From Acanthopleuribacter pedis (lineage in GTDB: Bacteria > Acidobacteriota > Holophagae > Acanthopleuribacterales > Acanthopleuribacteraceae): 64,000 nt of DNA. Made by a program: the position numbers and the translations under genes. Numbering within the stretch: the stretch's first letter is position 1; every line of letters starts with the position of its first letter. Positions 35,421 to 44,192 of this stretch are shown here, one piece after another. Under the pieces are notes generated by a model. That model saw nothing but the letters and a program-made list of their open reading frames with translations, did no database searches and had not been told where the DNA came from. The DNA is taken from assembly GCF_017377855.1 (NCBI RefSeq), contig NZ_JAFREP010000010.1:1-64000 (forward strand). Reading direction: 5' to 3'.

Positions 35421-36239
35421 ATGGAGCCTACCTACCAGCATGGACAGTTCATGTGGCATGAGCTGGTTACCTCCGATACCGAGGCAGCGGCACGCTTTTA
35501 CGAAAAGGTCGCAGGCTGGAAAACGCACCAGTATTACCCCAAGGGATCCAACGAACCCTACACCACCTGGATCGATCACTTCGGACCGCTGGGCGCCCTG
35601 CTCAGCCTGGAACGCGCACGGGAACCCGGAATTACACCCCATTGGTTTGCCAATGTGGTGGTCCGCGACCTTGAGGTCGCGGTGGATCGCATTCTCGAAG
35701 CCGGCGGCCGCCTGGTACTGGGTCCCGAGGCGATGGGAACGGTCGGTCGTTGGGCGGTTTTTCGCGATTTCCAGGGTGCCAAACTCGCGGTCTTCACCCC
35801 AAAAGATCCGCTGGAGGCACGCCATCCTTGGCGCCACGGCGGCATCGTCTGGAACGCGTTGGCCTGCGCCGATCACCGCGCCTCTTTTGCCTTCTACCAA
35901 AACCTTTTCGATTGGCAACGCCTCGACACCCTGGATCCCGACGGCCCCAATGAACAGATCATTTACGGCGCTTATGGCAAACCGCTGGGCAGCATGTCCA
36001 CCGCCACCTCGCCGGAACATCAAGGCTGGACGTTTGCCATCGGCGTCGCTGATCACGAAGCGGCCGTGGCACGCGCGGTGGAACTGGGCGGCTCCGTGTT
36101 ACCGGCGGCGTCGGAAACCCTGGCTGCCGCGGGCGTCACCCGCATGCTTGATCCCCAGGGCGTTTCGATTGCACTCAAGACTCAGATGCCCGAAAACACG
36201 CCTTCACTTGAAAAAGAAGCGGGTTCGCTCAATCGCTGA
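35421..36239 (+). CDS. Two-domain VOC (glyoxalase/bleomycin-resistance fold) protein
   Basis: A 272-residue protein of two VOC domains. The first (about 8-130) begins GQFMWHELVTSDTEAAARFYEKVAGW and ends RWAVFRDFQGAKLAVFTP; the second (about 138-260) begins GIVWNALACADHRASFAFYQNLFDW and ends MLDPQGVSIALKTQ. Tandem VOC proteins include metal-dependent lyases, dioxygenases and drug-binding resistance proteins. The His/Glu metal ligands are only partly apparent, so the reaction is not assigned. GGAG lies seven bases before ATG. It borders the biosynthetic cluster and converges with its kinase operon; membership is uncertain. Confidence 0.88.
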   Translation: MEPTYQHGQFMWHELVTSDTEAAARFYEKVAGWKTHQYYPKGSNEPYTTWIDHFGPLGALLSLERAREPGITPHWFANVVVRDLEVAVDRILEAGGRLVLGPEAMGTVGRWAVFRDFQGAKLAVFTPKDPLEARHPWRHGGIVWNALACADHRASFAFYQNLFDWQRLDTLDPDGPNEQIIYGAYGKPLGSMSTATSPEHQGWTFAIGVADHEAAVARAVELGGSVLPAASETLAAAGVTRMLDPQGVSIALKTQMPENTPSLEKEAGSLNR

Positions 36240-36287
36240 GTCGGTCCCGAACCAGACGCACCTCAATAACCATCCTCATGCACCAGT

Positions 36288-36322
36288 CTGTCGCCGGTCC
36301 CTGAACAGGACGCCGGCGACAG
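36288..36322. terminator. Hairpin between convergent operons
   Basis: CTGTCGCCGG at 36288-36297 pairs perfectly with CCGGCGACAG at 36313-36322, extended inward by TCC/GGA across a two-base bulge. There is no long T-run, but the position between the VOC gene and the end of the kinase operon suits a bidirectional transcription stop. Confidence 0.5.
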
Positions 36323-36331
36323 GGCGGCGCA

Positions 36332-37030
36332 TTACCACCACTGAACGGGGAACTCGGTGACGGGTTCGATGTCGCCGTAGCGTTCTACCAACTTCTTGAA
36401 AACCACGGGTGGGTTGTTGTCGACGAATTCGAGAATTTGGCGGGCGCATTCCACGGCGTCGTCTTTGCCGGTATCCACGGTGAAATCGTATTCACCGGGA
36501 ATATGCACTTGCTCGATTTGCATGCGCGCGCAGCCAACGCGGCGGTTGGGCATCACGTCTTCACGGCGCTCCAACTCTTCCAGCGGACAATGCACACCCA
36601 CCATATAAACACGTTCGATGTTTTTAAAGGCGTCCAGGTAATCCTTGAGCATGATTTCGGTGTTGATCTCGGCCAACACCAAATCGTTGCCGGCCTCGGC
36701 CATCGCGGCCAGGGCGCGGCGCATGCCGACCATCAGCGTCCAAGCGGTCTCACCGACCATCATGCGGAAGGTGCGGTTCTCCCCTTCCCCGTCGCGGAGA
36801 ATTTCGAATCCCCGTTGCGTATCGGGCGAACCGGGATCGGGGCAGGGCCAATGGTGGGGTGTGATCTCGGGATCGAGGCCAACGTATTTTAACGCCAGCA
36901 TGGGCAGGAAATCATCGTAGCCGGTGGCCATAATCGGGCGATCCGCCAGCTTTTGCACTTCACGGGTGAGCGTGGTTTTGCCGGCACTGGTCGCGCCGTT
37001 GATGAGAATAATCTCGCCTTGTTTCTTCAT
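36332..37030 (-). CDS. Chloramphenicol phosphotransferase-like kinase 1
   Basis: A 232-residue P-loop kinase. Walker A is GATSAGKTT (about residue 12-20); MATGYDDFLP holds the Asp equivalent to the catalytic Asp of Streptomyces chloramphenicol phosphotransferase. VYMVGVHCPLEELERRE, RRVGCARMQ and GEYDFTVDTGKDDAVECARQI follow the CPT pattern to the C-terminus. CPT phosphorylates a hydroxyl of the drug made by its own host, as self-resistance. This is the last gene of a seven-gene minus-strand operon with the beta-branching enzymes. A paralogue precedes it by 27 bases. Natural substrate: probably the cluster product or an intermediate (inference). Confidence 0.85.
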   Translation of the reverse strand: MKKQGEIILINGATSAGKTTLTREVQKLADRPIMATGYDDFLPMLALKYVGLDPEITPHHWPCPDPGSPDTQRGFEILRDGEGENRTFRMMVGETAWTLMVGMRRALAAMAEAGNDLVLAEINTEIMLKDYLDAFKNIERVYMVGVHCPLEELERREDVMPNRRVGCARMQIEQVHIPGEYDFTVDTGKDDAVECARQILEFVDNNPPVVFKKLVERYGDIEPVTEFPVQWW

Positions 37031-37057
37031 AAATACCTCTCGTGGATAGTCCCGGCG

Positions 37058-37753
37058 CTACCATAACGCCACGGGAAATTGATCAACCTTAAAATCGCCG
37101 TAACGTTCAGCCAGGCTGGGGAACGCGGCGGGCGGATTGTCGGCGATATAGGCAAGCACCTGCCGGGCACATTCGCCCGGCGTGTCGCGACCGGAATCAA
37201 CGGTGAAATCGTATTCACCGGGCCGGCGCATTTTTGCCAACTGCATGCGCGCCCCGCCGACGGTGCGGTTGGCATGGGTCGCCTCACGGTGTTCCAGCAC
37301 GTCCAACGGGCAGTTAATGCCGATCAGGTACACGGTCTGGATGTCCTTGAGGGCGGCGCAATAGTCGTACAACAGGACCTCGGTCATCACGTCGGCGATG
37401 ACGAGGTTGTTGCCCTCGCGCGCCATGGTGGCAAAGGCGCGGTGCATGCCGGCCAACATCCGCCACCCGGCGGGGCCGGCGTAAAAGTGGAACTCGGGCG
37501 GTTCCCCTTCTTGGGTCACGCGGACCTCATACCCTAGCGAAGATCGCGCACTGCCCGGCTCCGGCCATTGCGCAATCTCGGGCTGAACTTTTTTGTCGAT
37601 GCCCACATAGCTACCGGGAAACATGGGCAAAAAATCATCGTGACCCGTGGCGATATAAGGTTTGCGCGCGGCCCCCTGAATCTCACGCGCCAAGGTGGTT
37701 TTGCCGGAACAAGAAGTCCCGTTGATGAGAATGATCGTCCCTTCCTGAATCAT
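37058..37753 (-). CDS. Chloramphenicol phosphotransferase-like kinase 2
   Basis: A 231-residue paralogue of the neighbouring kinase. Walker A is GTSCSGKTT; ATGHDDFLPMFPGSYVGID corresponds to the catalytic-Asp segment; VYLIGINCPLDVLEHRE, RTVGGARMQLAKM and GEYDFTVDSGRDTPGECARQV follow. The two copies align from end to end but have drifted clearly, so they may serve different hydroxyls or substrates. The ATG (37753) has GGAGG six bases upstream and overlaps the stop of the APH-like gene by four bases (ATGA), so translation is coupled. Confidence 0.85.
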   Translation of the reverse strand: MIQEGTIILINGTSCSGKTTLAREIQGAARKPYIATGHDDFLPMFPGSYVGIDKKVQPEIAQWPEPGSARSSLGYEVRVTQEGEPPEFHFYAGPAGWRMLAGMHRAFATMAREGNNLVIADVMTEVLLYDYCAALKDIQTVYLIGINCPLDVLEHREATHANRTVGGARMQLAKMRRPGEYDFTVDSGRDTPGECARQVLAYIADNPPAAFPSLAERYGDFKVDQFPVALW

Positions 37754-38871
37754 GATGGACCTCCCGCGGCGGGCACCGAAGCCTGGGACGCCAAACGCCG
37801 CAATAACGCAGGCACATCGTGTTCCAGCAAGGCCTGTTGCGGCCACTGAAACAGGATCTTCCAGAGCGAGCGCTCCTCCGCCACCTTGCGCCAGTGCTCA
37901 ATCATGAGTTTGACGCTAAAGTGCGCAAAAACATGGATGTGCAACACCAGGATGCGCACGATGCCCAATTGGTACATTTCCCATACCTGCGCCAAGCTGA
38001 CATCGGTGACCCCGTGCTCGCAAAGCAAGGCATGGTAGCGCGCCACCAATGGGGCCTCGTGTTTTTTGCGATCATCGGGCAAAAGACCGGTCACAATCAG
38101 GCGTGCCAAATCGATCGGGCCGCAATCCATGCCGGTGCTCTGCCAGTCGATGACGCGGAAGGGATCGTTTTCAGCTGTCGGAAAAAGCAACTGTTGGCGG
38201 TGAAACGAACCGTGACACAGGGTCAAGGGCAAGGTTCGGCAATAGGCGGCGAGCTGACGGTGGTGTTGCAGCCACAGCTCCAGGACCTCGATCACGGTGC
38301 GCCCCACGTTGTCGCGGTGTTCTTCCGGGATTTTGTTCAGCGCCTTGGTCACGTCGGCCACGTACAGCTCGGGCCGGTCGTAATCACAGGGAACATCGCC
38401 CGGTAGTTCGCGACGGCCCCACCAACGGGCGTGAAACGGTGCCAAATGTTCCACGGCAAGGGCGACTTCCGCGACGGTACCGTGAAATAAATCGGGTTGC
38501 CGGGCGTTGACAACAAGTTCCAGCAGCAGGACGCAGGCATTTTCTTCGCGGGAATACTCGGCGGCGTAACAATGGGGCACGGGAATCCCGGCCTGATCAC
38601 CGAAATGCCGATAAAACAAAACCTCGCGCTCAAACACATTGAGGGCCTGCACCGCATTTTTGACGTACTGCTCGCCGGCGGAGAATTTGGCCACGACCTT
38701 GGTCGGCAGCGCGGTCGCACGGTCATAGGTCAGGGTTAAGACGTAAACCACGGAGGTCCGTCCCTGTTCCCCCAGCTTTTCAGCCTGAAAATCGATGACG
38801 GCCGCGGATCCGTCCGACAAAACCCCGTTCAGCCATGCGACGGTTAGCGCTTCGACATCTGTTGGAAACAC
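37750..38871 (-). CDS. APH-like phosphotransferase with altered catalytic loop
   Basis: A 373-residue protein of the aminoglycoside phosphotransferase/choline-kinase fold: N-lobe with KVVAKFSAGEQY (ATP-binding Lys region) and FEREVLFYRHFG, C-lobe with the catalytic loop LCHGSFHRQQLLF (about 220-231) and VIDWQSTGMDCGPIDLARL (metal-binding Asp). The family loop is HGDxHxxN; here the catalytic Asp is Ser and the Asn is Gln, although the later Asp is kept. It may be a pseudokinase, a binder, or use another base. GTG start at 38871 with GGAGG five bases upstream. Sits between the beta-branching genes and two CPT-like kinases. Confidence 0.85.
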   Translation of the reverse strand: MFPTDVEALTVAWLNGVLSDGSAAVIDFQAEKLGEQGRTSVVYVLTLTYDRATALPTKVVAKFSAGEQYVKNAVQALNVFEREVLFYRHFGDQAGIPVPHCYAAEYSREENACVLLLELVVNARQPDLFHGTVAEVALAVEHLAPFHARWWGRRELPGDVPCDYDRPELYVADVTKALNKIPEEHRDNVGRTVIEVLELWLQHHRQLAAYCRTLPLTLCHGSFHRQQLLFPTAENDPFRVIDWQSTGMDCGPIDLARLIVTGLLPDDRKKHEAPLVARYHALLCEHGVTDVSLAQVWEMYQLGIVRILVLHIHVFAHFSVKLMIEHWRKVAEERSLWKILFQWPQQALLEHDVPALLRRLASQASVPAAGGPS

Positions 38872-38891
38872 GTTTTCCTCCCGGCCCTTTC

Positions 38892-39635
38892 CTAGCGACC
38901 AAACAACGACAGGATCTTTTCTTTGACCTCATCCTGGTGGAAGGTCTTTTGGTGCATGGCAACCTCGGCCTGAATAAATTCAGGCAGGCGACGGCGCTGT
39001 TCGGCGACCAGGTGATCCTTGAGGGTGATCAACGAAACACGCGGTTTTTCGGCGAGTTGACGGGCCGCTTTTACGGCTTCGGGCAACACTTGGTCACGGG
39101 GCAACACCGCAAAAGGCACGCCCCGTTGTTTCAATTCCTCGCCGCGGTAATTGCGGGCGGTCATCAGCATTTCATGGCCGAGCGCGGTCCCCATTTTGAG
39201 CGGGACCATGTAGGTGGCACCCATGCCCGGCGTAAATCCGTACTTCATGAAGTTGGTGGTGTAGACGCTTTCCCGACTCAAAAACACCATGTCGGCGAAC
39301 AGACCGATCACAAAACCACCGCCGATACCGTGGCCCTGCATCGCGGAAATGACGGGGATCCGACAGTCCAGCGCCAAGCTGTAAAGGCTGGTGGTGGCGA
39401 AGTTGCCCTCGCCCTCGTGAAGCCGCAACAAGGCGGATTGATCGCCCCCGGTCGAGAAGTAACTATCGAACCCGGTGAGCACCACCACCTTGGCCTGCTC
39501 CTCGGCGGCAATGGTTTCAAAGGCGTCCAACAGTGCCAAGGTCATCTCATCGGTGAAGGCATTTTTGTTAACGCGATCCTGCATGGTTAACACGAGGATC
39601 CCCGGCGCCGCCTCGGCGAGATCAACGACCGCCAT
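38892..39635 (-). CDS. pksI: Polyketide beta-branching enoyl-CoA hydratase-like decarboxylase (ECH2)
   Basis: A 247-residue crotonase-fold protein matching PksI/CurF-ECH2, which decarboxylates the glutaconyl-ACP intermediate to install a beta-methyl or related branch. Visible: STGGDQSALLRLHEG (first oxyanion region), QGHGIGGGFVIGLFADMVFLS (second), YTTNFMKYGFTPGMGATYMVP. ATG at 39635 with GGAGGG upstream gives the normal length for the subfamily; a longer frame to 39872 overlaps the upstream gene out of register and is not used. It overlaps the ECH1 gene by 14 bases. Confidence 0.9.
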   Translation of the reverse strand: MAVVDLAEAAPGILVLTMQDRVNKNAFTDEMTLALLDAFETIAAEEQAKVVVLTGFDSYFSTGGDQSALLRLHEGEGNFATTSLYSLALDCRIPVISAMQGHGIGGGFVIGLFADMVFLSRESVYTTNFMKYGFTPGMGATYMVPLKMGTALGHEMLMTARNYRGEELKQRGVPFAVLPRDQVLPEAVKAARQLAEKPRVSLITLKDHLVAEQRRRLPEFIQAEVAMHQKTFHQDEVKEKILSLFGR

Positions 39636-40422
39636 GGCCGCCCTCCCAAGGAAACTGACCGGTCTCGACAAAACGCGCGATCTTTTCCAAGTTCTCGGGA
39701 TCGTTGAAGACGGCGCGGTTACCGACAACGGCTTTGTCGCGCTGGGCGGCGAGGTCGTTTTCCAGCGAGGCCAAATAGGTTTTGTAGCGCTGAATGCCGG
39801 ATTTGGAAAGACGCCGCAAGCGCAACATGTGGCGGCGCAACAGGTCGTCGCTATTGGCGGCGTAAGCGTCAACCAAACCCCAGCGATGGGCCTCGCCTAC
39901 CTGAACGGGCACCGTCATGAGGGTCATGTAATGGGCCTTTTGTTTGCCGATCTTGCGGATCAGGAACGGGAGCACACAGGCGGGAAACAAGCCAAACAAC
40001 AGTTCGGACAAGCTGAAGGCCGCGGTCTCATCGGCCAACACGATGTCACAAGCGGCCACAAAACCCATCCCGCCCGCGTTGGCTTTGCCGCGTACATGGG
40101 CCACGGTTACATAGGGCCCCTGAGCCAGATCCAACCAAAGGTCGTAAAGGTCCTCGGCACTACGGGTTCCATCCGAGGCGGCCGGATCCGAGCCGGCCTG
40201 GTGGATGGCTTTAAAGTCGGCCCCGAAACAAAACACCTCGGGCAACCCTTCGATGACCAGCACCCGGATCTGCGAACCAAACTCCGCTAAAACCGCACGA
40301 CATTCGCTGACAAGCTGGTCATTGATGGTGTTGTTCGCCTCGGGACGGTGGAACTGCAGGGTGGCCAGACCGCGGTCATTGCGAAATTTAATGGTTTGGT
40401 AGGAATCGCTCACGACGCCCAT
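39622..40422 (-). CDS. pksH: Polyketide beta-branching enoyl-CoA hydratase-like dehydratase (ECH1)
   Basis: A 266-residue crotonase-fold protein matching PksH/CurE-ECH1, which dehydrates the HMG-type intermediate on an ACP. Motifs: LPEVFCFGADFKAIHQ (oxyanion loop) and HVRGKANAGGMGFVAACDIVLAD, then FSLSELLFGLFPACVLPFL. Length is normal. It overlaps the HMG-CoA-synthase-like gene by 13 bases and ECH2 by 14. The start could instead be GTG at 40413, overlapping the previous stop as GTGA. Confidence 0.92.
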   Translation of the reverse strand: MGVVSDSYQTIKFRNDRGLATLQFHRPEANNTINDQLVSECRAVLAEFGSQIRVLVIEGLPEVFCFGADFKAIHQAGSDPAASDGTRSAEDLYDLWLDLAQGPYVTVAHVRGKANAGGMGFVAACDIVLADETAAFSLSELLFGLFPACVLPFLIRKIGKQKAHYMTLMTVPVQVGEAHRWGLVDAYAANSDDLLRRHMLRLRRLSKSGIQRYKTYLASLENDLAAQRDKAVVGNRAVFNDPENLEKIARFVETGQFPWEGGHGGR

Positions 40423-41681
40423 TCGTAAATCCGGTGGTAGTTGCGTATTTCTTTGAGGAAGAGGTTGCCGGAACCCTCGCGCGCCTTACGGGCGCCGGGA
40501 ATCAAATCGGGATCCAACACCACGTTGCTGGTCCCGAATTTCACCGCGGCGCTGCCGCGCAGCAACACCTCGTATTCATCCATGTCCAGTTCGTAGCGGT
40601 CGTCCAACTGCTTACCCATGGCAAAGGTGTTGAGGTGTTCGCGACTTTCCGGCGTCACCACCCCACTAAAGAACTCGGAGCAGCAGCCCGAGCCGTAGGA
40701 GAAACAGCCGATCCGTTGGGGGGACGAAAAGGATGCGTTGTCGATGGTGCTGGCGAGCGATAAGGCGGCGGTGGCGCCCATGATATTGCCGACCCTTTGG
40801 CAATAGGACAGGCCGGGCATGACACGCCGTTGAAAATCGGCCTCGATTTCGGGTGGCTTGGCTTTCACCATGGTGCGCATCATCTTGCGGTGGGCGCCTT
40901 TGACCATGCCGCCGAAGGGCGCGTGAAACGCAAGGTACCCGAAGGTTTTGGCATAATCCGCGTCGGCAACCCGCTTTTTGTATTCGAGGAAGGCGTTTTC
41001 GCAACAGTCCAGGTAAGACAAGAGCGACAGGTCGGCGTCACCGGCATCGCCGTCCGGCATGGGGCGGCAGGCGTCCATCACTTCATAGGCGTAATAACCG
41101 GAAGCGCCTGGATCCACCCGAAACACATAGGGCTGCTCGCTCACCAACATGGCCACCGCGCCGGAACCACCACTGGGTTCGGAAAAGGCCCAATTCCCCT
41201 TAAGCGCGTCGGCTTCCTCGCTTTCGGGGTCGACGGCAAACCGCGATAGATCGGTGGCGACAACCAAGGCGCGCGCGCCCGGCGAGGTCTGCGAAAGGAT
41301 AAAGTTAAACGCCATTTGTAAGCCGGCCACCCCGGAATAACAGGCGTTTTTGAGTTCCATCAAGCGGCAGTTGCGGTTGAGCCCGAGGTAATCGTGCATG
41401 TAGGTGCTCAGCGATTTGCCGAAATCAAAGGCCGATTCGGTGCAGGTGATCAACAGCTCAATACGCTCTTTTTCGGCGTCGCTCATGCGGTCAAGGATCG
41501 GTTTGGCGGCGTTAACCCCCAAGGTGACCGGGTCCTCGTAAGGAAGGGCGACGGCTTTCTCTTTCATCAACAGGTTCTCAAAACGGGTGGTATCCAGTTC
41601 CCGATGCGTCGCCAACTTCTTCACATCAAGGTAGGCGGTGCCACCAAAAATATTCATCGACTCAATTCCGGCTGGGATCAC
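40410..41681 (-). CDS. pksG: HMG-CoA synthase-like beta-branching enzyme
   Basis: A 423-residue protein of the HMG-CoA synthase family, PksG/CurD/MupH branch, which adds acetyl-ACP to a beta-ketoacyl-ACP chain. The nucleophile is C114 in ELKNACYSGVAGLQMA; LLITCTESAFDFGKS lies where the catalytic Glu is expected; FHAPFGGMVKGAHRKM carries the His. GNIMGATAALSLAS and FSYGSGCCSEFFSG are also family-typical. GTG start at 41681 has AAGGAG five bases upstream and overlaps the exporter's TGA as GTGA. It works with ECH1, ECH2, the KS-type decarboxylase and the discrete ACP encoded divergently. Confidence 0.95.
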   Translation of the reverse strand: MIPAGIESMNIFGGTAYLDVKKLATHRELDTTRFENLLMKEKAVALPYEDPVTLGVNAAKPILDRMSDAEKERIELLITCTESAFDFGKSLSTYMHDYLGLNRNCRLMELKNACYSGVAGLQMAFNFILSQTSPGARALVVATDLSRFAVDPESEEADALKGNWAFSEPSGGSGAVAMLVSEQPYVFRVDPGASGYYAYEVMDACRPMPDGDAGDADLSLLSYLDCCENAFLEYKKRVADADYAKTFGYLAFHAPFGGMVKGAHRKMMRTMVKAKPPEIEADFQRRVMPGLSYCQRVGNIMGATAALSLASTIDNASFSSPQRIGCFSYGSGCCSEFFSGVVTPESREHLNTFAMGKQLDDRYELDMDEYEVLLRGSAAVKFGTSNVVLDPDLIPGARKAREGSGNLFLKEIRNYHRIYEWAS

Positions 41682-43819
41682 GGCTGCTCCTTGTTGGGTT
41701 GGTTTTCAGGGTCCTCGTTCTCGCCCGTAAAAAGTGCGGCCGCGTCGTCCCCGGTTTGCCGTTTCCAAAGCGCGGCATAGGCCTTATCCAAGGCCAAAAG
41801 TTCCTCGTGACTGCCTTCTTCCAAAACACGGCCGCACTCGATCAGGTGAATCCGATCCAGGTGCCGCACGGTGGACAGGCGGTGGGCGATGACAATGGTG
41901 GTGCGGTCCTTGGCCAGTTGGTCAATGGAATGCTGGATGGCGGCTTCGGTTTCGTTGTCCACCGAGGAGGTGGCCTCGTCCAAAATGAGGATCGGCGGGT
42001 TTTTGAGGAACACGCGGGCGATGGCGATCCGCTGCCGCTGACCACCGGACAGTTTTTGCCCACGCTCACCGACGATGGTTTCGAACCCATCCGGTAACGC
42101 GTTGATAAAGGTCAATGCCTCGGCCAAACGCGCGGCGGTGATTACTTCTTCGCGGGTGGCGTCTAAGCGCCCGTAGTGGATGTTTTCGTAAACGGTGCCG
42201 TGGAAGAGGAACACGTCTTGACTGACCAAGCCGATCACATCCCGCAGCGCGTTGAATTCAAGCTCGCGAATATCCTGGCCGTCCAACAGGATACGCCCCT
42301 TGGTAATTTCGTAAAAACGCATCAGCAACCGGGTTAGGGTGGATTTCCCCGAGCCGGTGGTACCCACCAGCCCCACGGAGGAGCGCGCGGGTATGTGCAG
42401 GTCGAAATCCTCGAACAGGTGTTCGTTACCCGCATAACCGAAGGTGACACCTTGAAAACGCAGGTCCCCGTGGATGGTCTCGGCCTCGAACAAGCGGTAG
42501 CCGTTCTGAATGGCGGGCTGAACCGACAGAATCCCGGAGAGGCGTTTGCCGGCCGCGACCGTGCTCTGGTAGAGATCGTAATCGTGATCCAGGCCACCCA
42601 TGGCACCCACCATCTTGGGCATCACAAAACTCTGCAGCATAAAAACGGTCACCGATATTTGACCGGACAGCATCAGGGCGCCGCCGTAGATGATCGGCAA
42701 CCCGATGCCGGCAACCATGGCGAATTTGGTCATATCCGCGTAACGCATGGCCTCGGCGTAAGCCGCTTCCGTGCTTTCCTTCAGGTCGCGACTCAGCGCC
42801 TCAAGACGCAACTGCTCGTATTCTTCGCGGGAAAAACTTTTGATCGTGCTCAAACCGGTCAAGCTGTCGGACAACTGCTTGCGGGCGGCATGTTGTTTGA
42901 TCCCCTGGTCCCGATACACCTCGGCAATTTTTTTGTGGTAGCGGCGGTATACATAATAAATAACGGGCAACGGCACCAGCGACAGCAAAAAGGAAACGGG
43001 CGAAATGGCCAACAAAAAGGCGCTGCCCGCGGCAAAGGTCCCCACCCGATCCACGGTTGAATCGGGCAAATGGCTCAAAAATTCGCGCATTTTCACCGTG
43101 TCGTCGTGAACCACGCTCAGAACTTGGCCGGTATTTTGATTGTCAAGGTAGGCCGCATCCAGATGTTGCACATGGGCAAATGCCTTGACGCGCAAGGCAT
43201 GTTCAATGCCCGCCGCATAGCGTTGCCAGGCCGTTTTGGCGTGGTATTCCGTAATGGTGTTGGCCGTGTTCGCGCCGACAAAACCGACGGCCAACAAGCC
43301 CACCTGGGCTACCGGCGATAACCCCACGTTGGTTAACACAGGTAACCCACCCGAAACCGCGGCGGCCATAATCAGGCCCAGGGTCAAAGGCGGCGCCAAC
43401 GCGGCCACGGTATTCAATAAGGTTAAACCGGTCGCCTTCCAGCGTTGCCCGGTGTTTTCTTCAACGGAGCGAATCAGCGAAAGCACGTGCTCGTCAGCCT
43501 GATGGGTGGCGGGCGCTTCGTCAAAGGGGCCGCCGCCTTCGCGTGTCGCGCTTTCGCCCGCCCAGCGTTTGGCCAATCCCTCAAGCGCGTCCCTTAAAAG
43601 GTCGGCGGTATCGGTAACAATGTGGTGATCGTAAACCAGCAAGACGCGCCCGGTAACGGGATTGGCGCGAACCGACACAACGCCCGCGTGGTTTTTTAGA
43701 TCCCATTCGAGTTGTTCGGCAAGAAACGGCTTACGCCGCAGGCCGACAATATCCCAACGTTCTCGTCCCTGAATTGCCGACCGTAATCTGAGCGGCTGAA
43801 CGGTTTTGTGTCTTTTCAT
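41678..43819 (-). CDS. ABC exporter with N-terminal HMA-like appendage
   Basis: A 713-residue half-transporter. Residues about 15-90 form a ferredoxin-like HMA-type fold without the CxxC metal motif (WDIVGLRRKPFLAEQLEWDL, GVVSVRANPVTGRVLLVYD). The transmembrane domain (about 125-430) has TGLTLLNTVAALAPPLTLGLIMAA and later segments. The nucleotide-binding domain has Walker A GTTGSGKST (about 490), Q loop SQDVFLFHGTVYENI, signature LSGGQRQRIAIARVF, Walker B ILILDEATSSVD and H loop IAHRLSTVRH. It heads the beta-branching/kinase operon and is the likely exporter of the cluster product. AAGGA precedes the ATG. Confidence 0.93.
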   Translation of the reverse strand: MKRHKTVQPLRLRSAIQGRERWDIVGLRRKPFLAEQLEWDLKNHAGVVSVRANPVTGRVLLVYDHHIVTDTADLLRDALEGLAKRWAGESATREGGGPFDEAPATHQADEHVLSLIRSVEENTGQRWKATGLTLLNTVAALAPPLTLGLIMAAAVSGGLPVLTNVGLSPVAQVGLLAVGFVGANTANTITEYHAKTAWQRYAAGIEHALRVKAFAHVQHLDAAYLDNQNTGQVLSVVHDDTVKMREFLSHLPDSTVDRVGTFAAGSAFLLAISPVSFLLSLVPLPVIYYVYRRYHKKIAEVYRDQGIKQHAARKQLSDSLTGLSTIKSFSREEYEQLRLEALSRDLKESTEAAYAEAMRYADMTKFAMVAGIGLPIIYGGALMLSGQISVTVFMLQSFVMPKMVGAMGGLDHDYDLYQSTVAAGKRLSGILSVQPAIQNGYRLFEAETIHGDLRFQGVTFGYAGNEHLFEDFDLHIPARSSVGLVGTTGSGKSTLTRLLMRFYEITKGRILLDGQDIRELEFNALRDVIGLVSQDVFLFHGTVYENIHYGRLDATREEVITAARLAEALTFINALPDGFETIVGERGQKLSGGQRQRIAIARVFLKNPPILILDEATSSVDNETEAAIQHSIDQLAKDRTTIVIAHRLSTVRHLDRIHLIECGRVLEEGSHEELLALDKAYAALWKRQTGDDAAALFTGENEDPENQPNKEQP

Positions 43820-44192
43820 CCGTGATCCTTCGCGCTGCGCAAGAGATGGAAGAACAGTAGAAAGAACCGGTTATCCTCGCGAAAAGTTCGGGACGAAAAC
43901 ATAAGGGCGGTACGAATTAAAGATTCGCGATTGTCCGTTATTCGGCAGGATGGGCTTTGAAGAAGCTGCATTCTATCACAGGTGATTCTGCCAAAAGAAG
44001 GATTTTCCCGTCGATGAGCGCTGTGTTAAGATTGCGCACCCAGCAAGCAAGACGTACATTTCGCAAAAGTCCTTTATAAAAGATAATTTCATACAAGTCA
44101 GTATTTTCCATTGCTCGCTTGGTGATTACCGCGGCCGCCACGCCGGTCTTCTTTGGATTATGCGCGCACCGCGGTTTCAGAAGGATGGTGTC
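43820..44192. promoter_or_regulatory. Divergent promoter region of the biosynthetic cluster
   Basis: This 373-base gap separates the two divergent operons and must carry promoters for both. An AT-rich block at 44071-44090 (TATAAA, GATAAT) could be a -10 region for the plus-strand genes; no matching -35 was convincing. No regulator gene is visible in the cluster within the window. No coding region is supported here. Confidence 0.45.

Noticed and set aside
38892..39872. Longer 326-codon form of the ECH2 gene
   Set aside because: The extra N-terminal part is out-of-frame ECH1 sequence; the start at 39635 has a good ribosome-binding site and gives family length.
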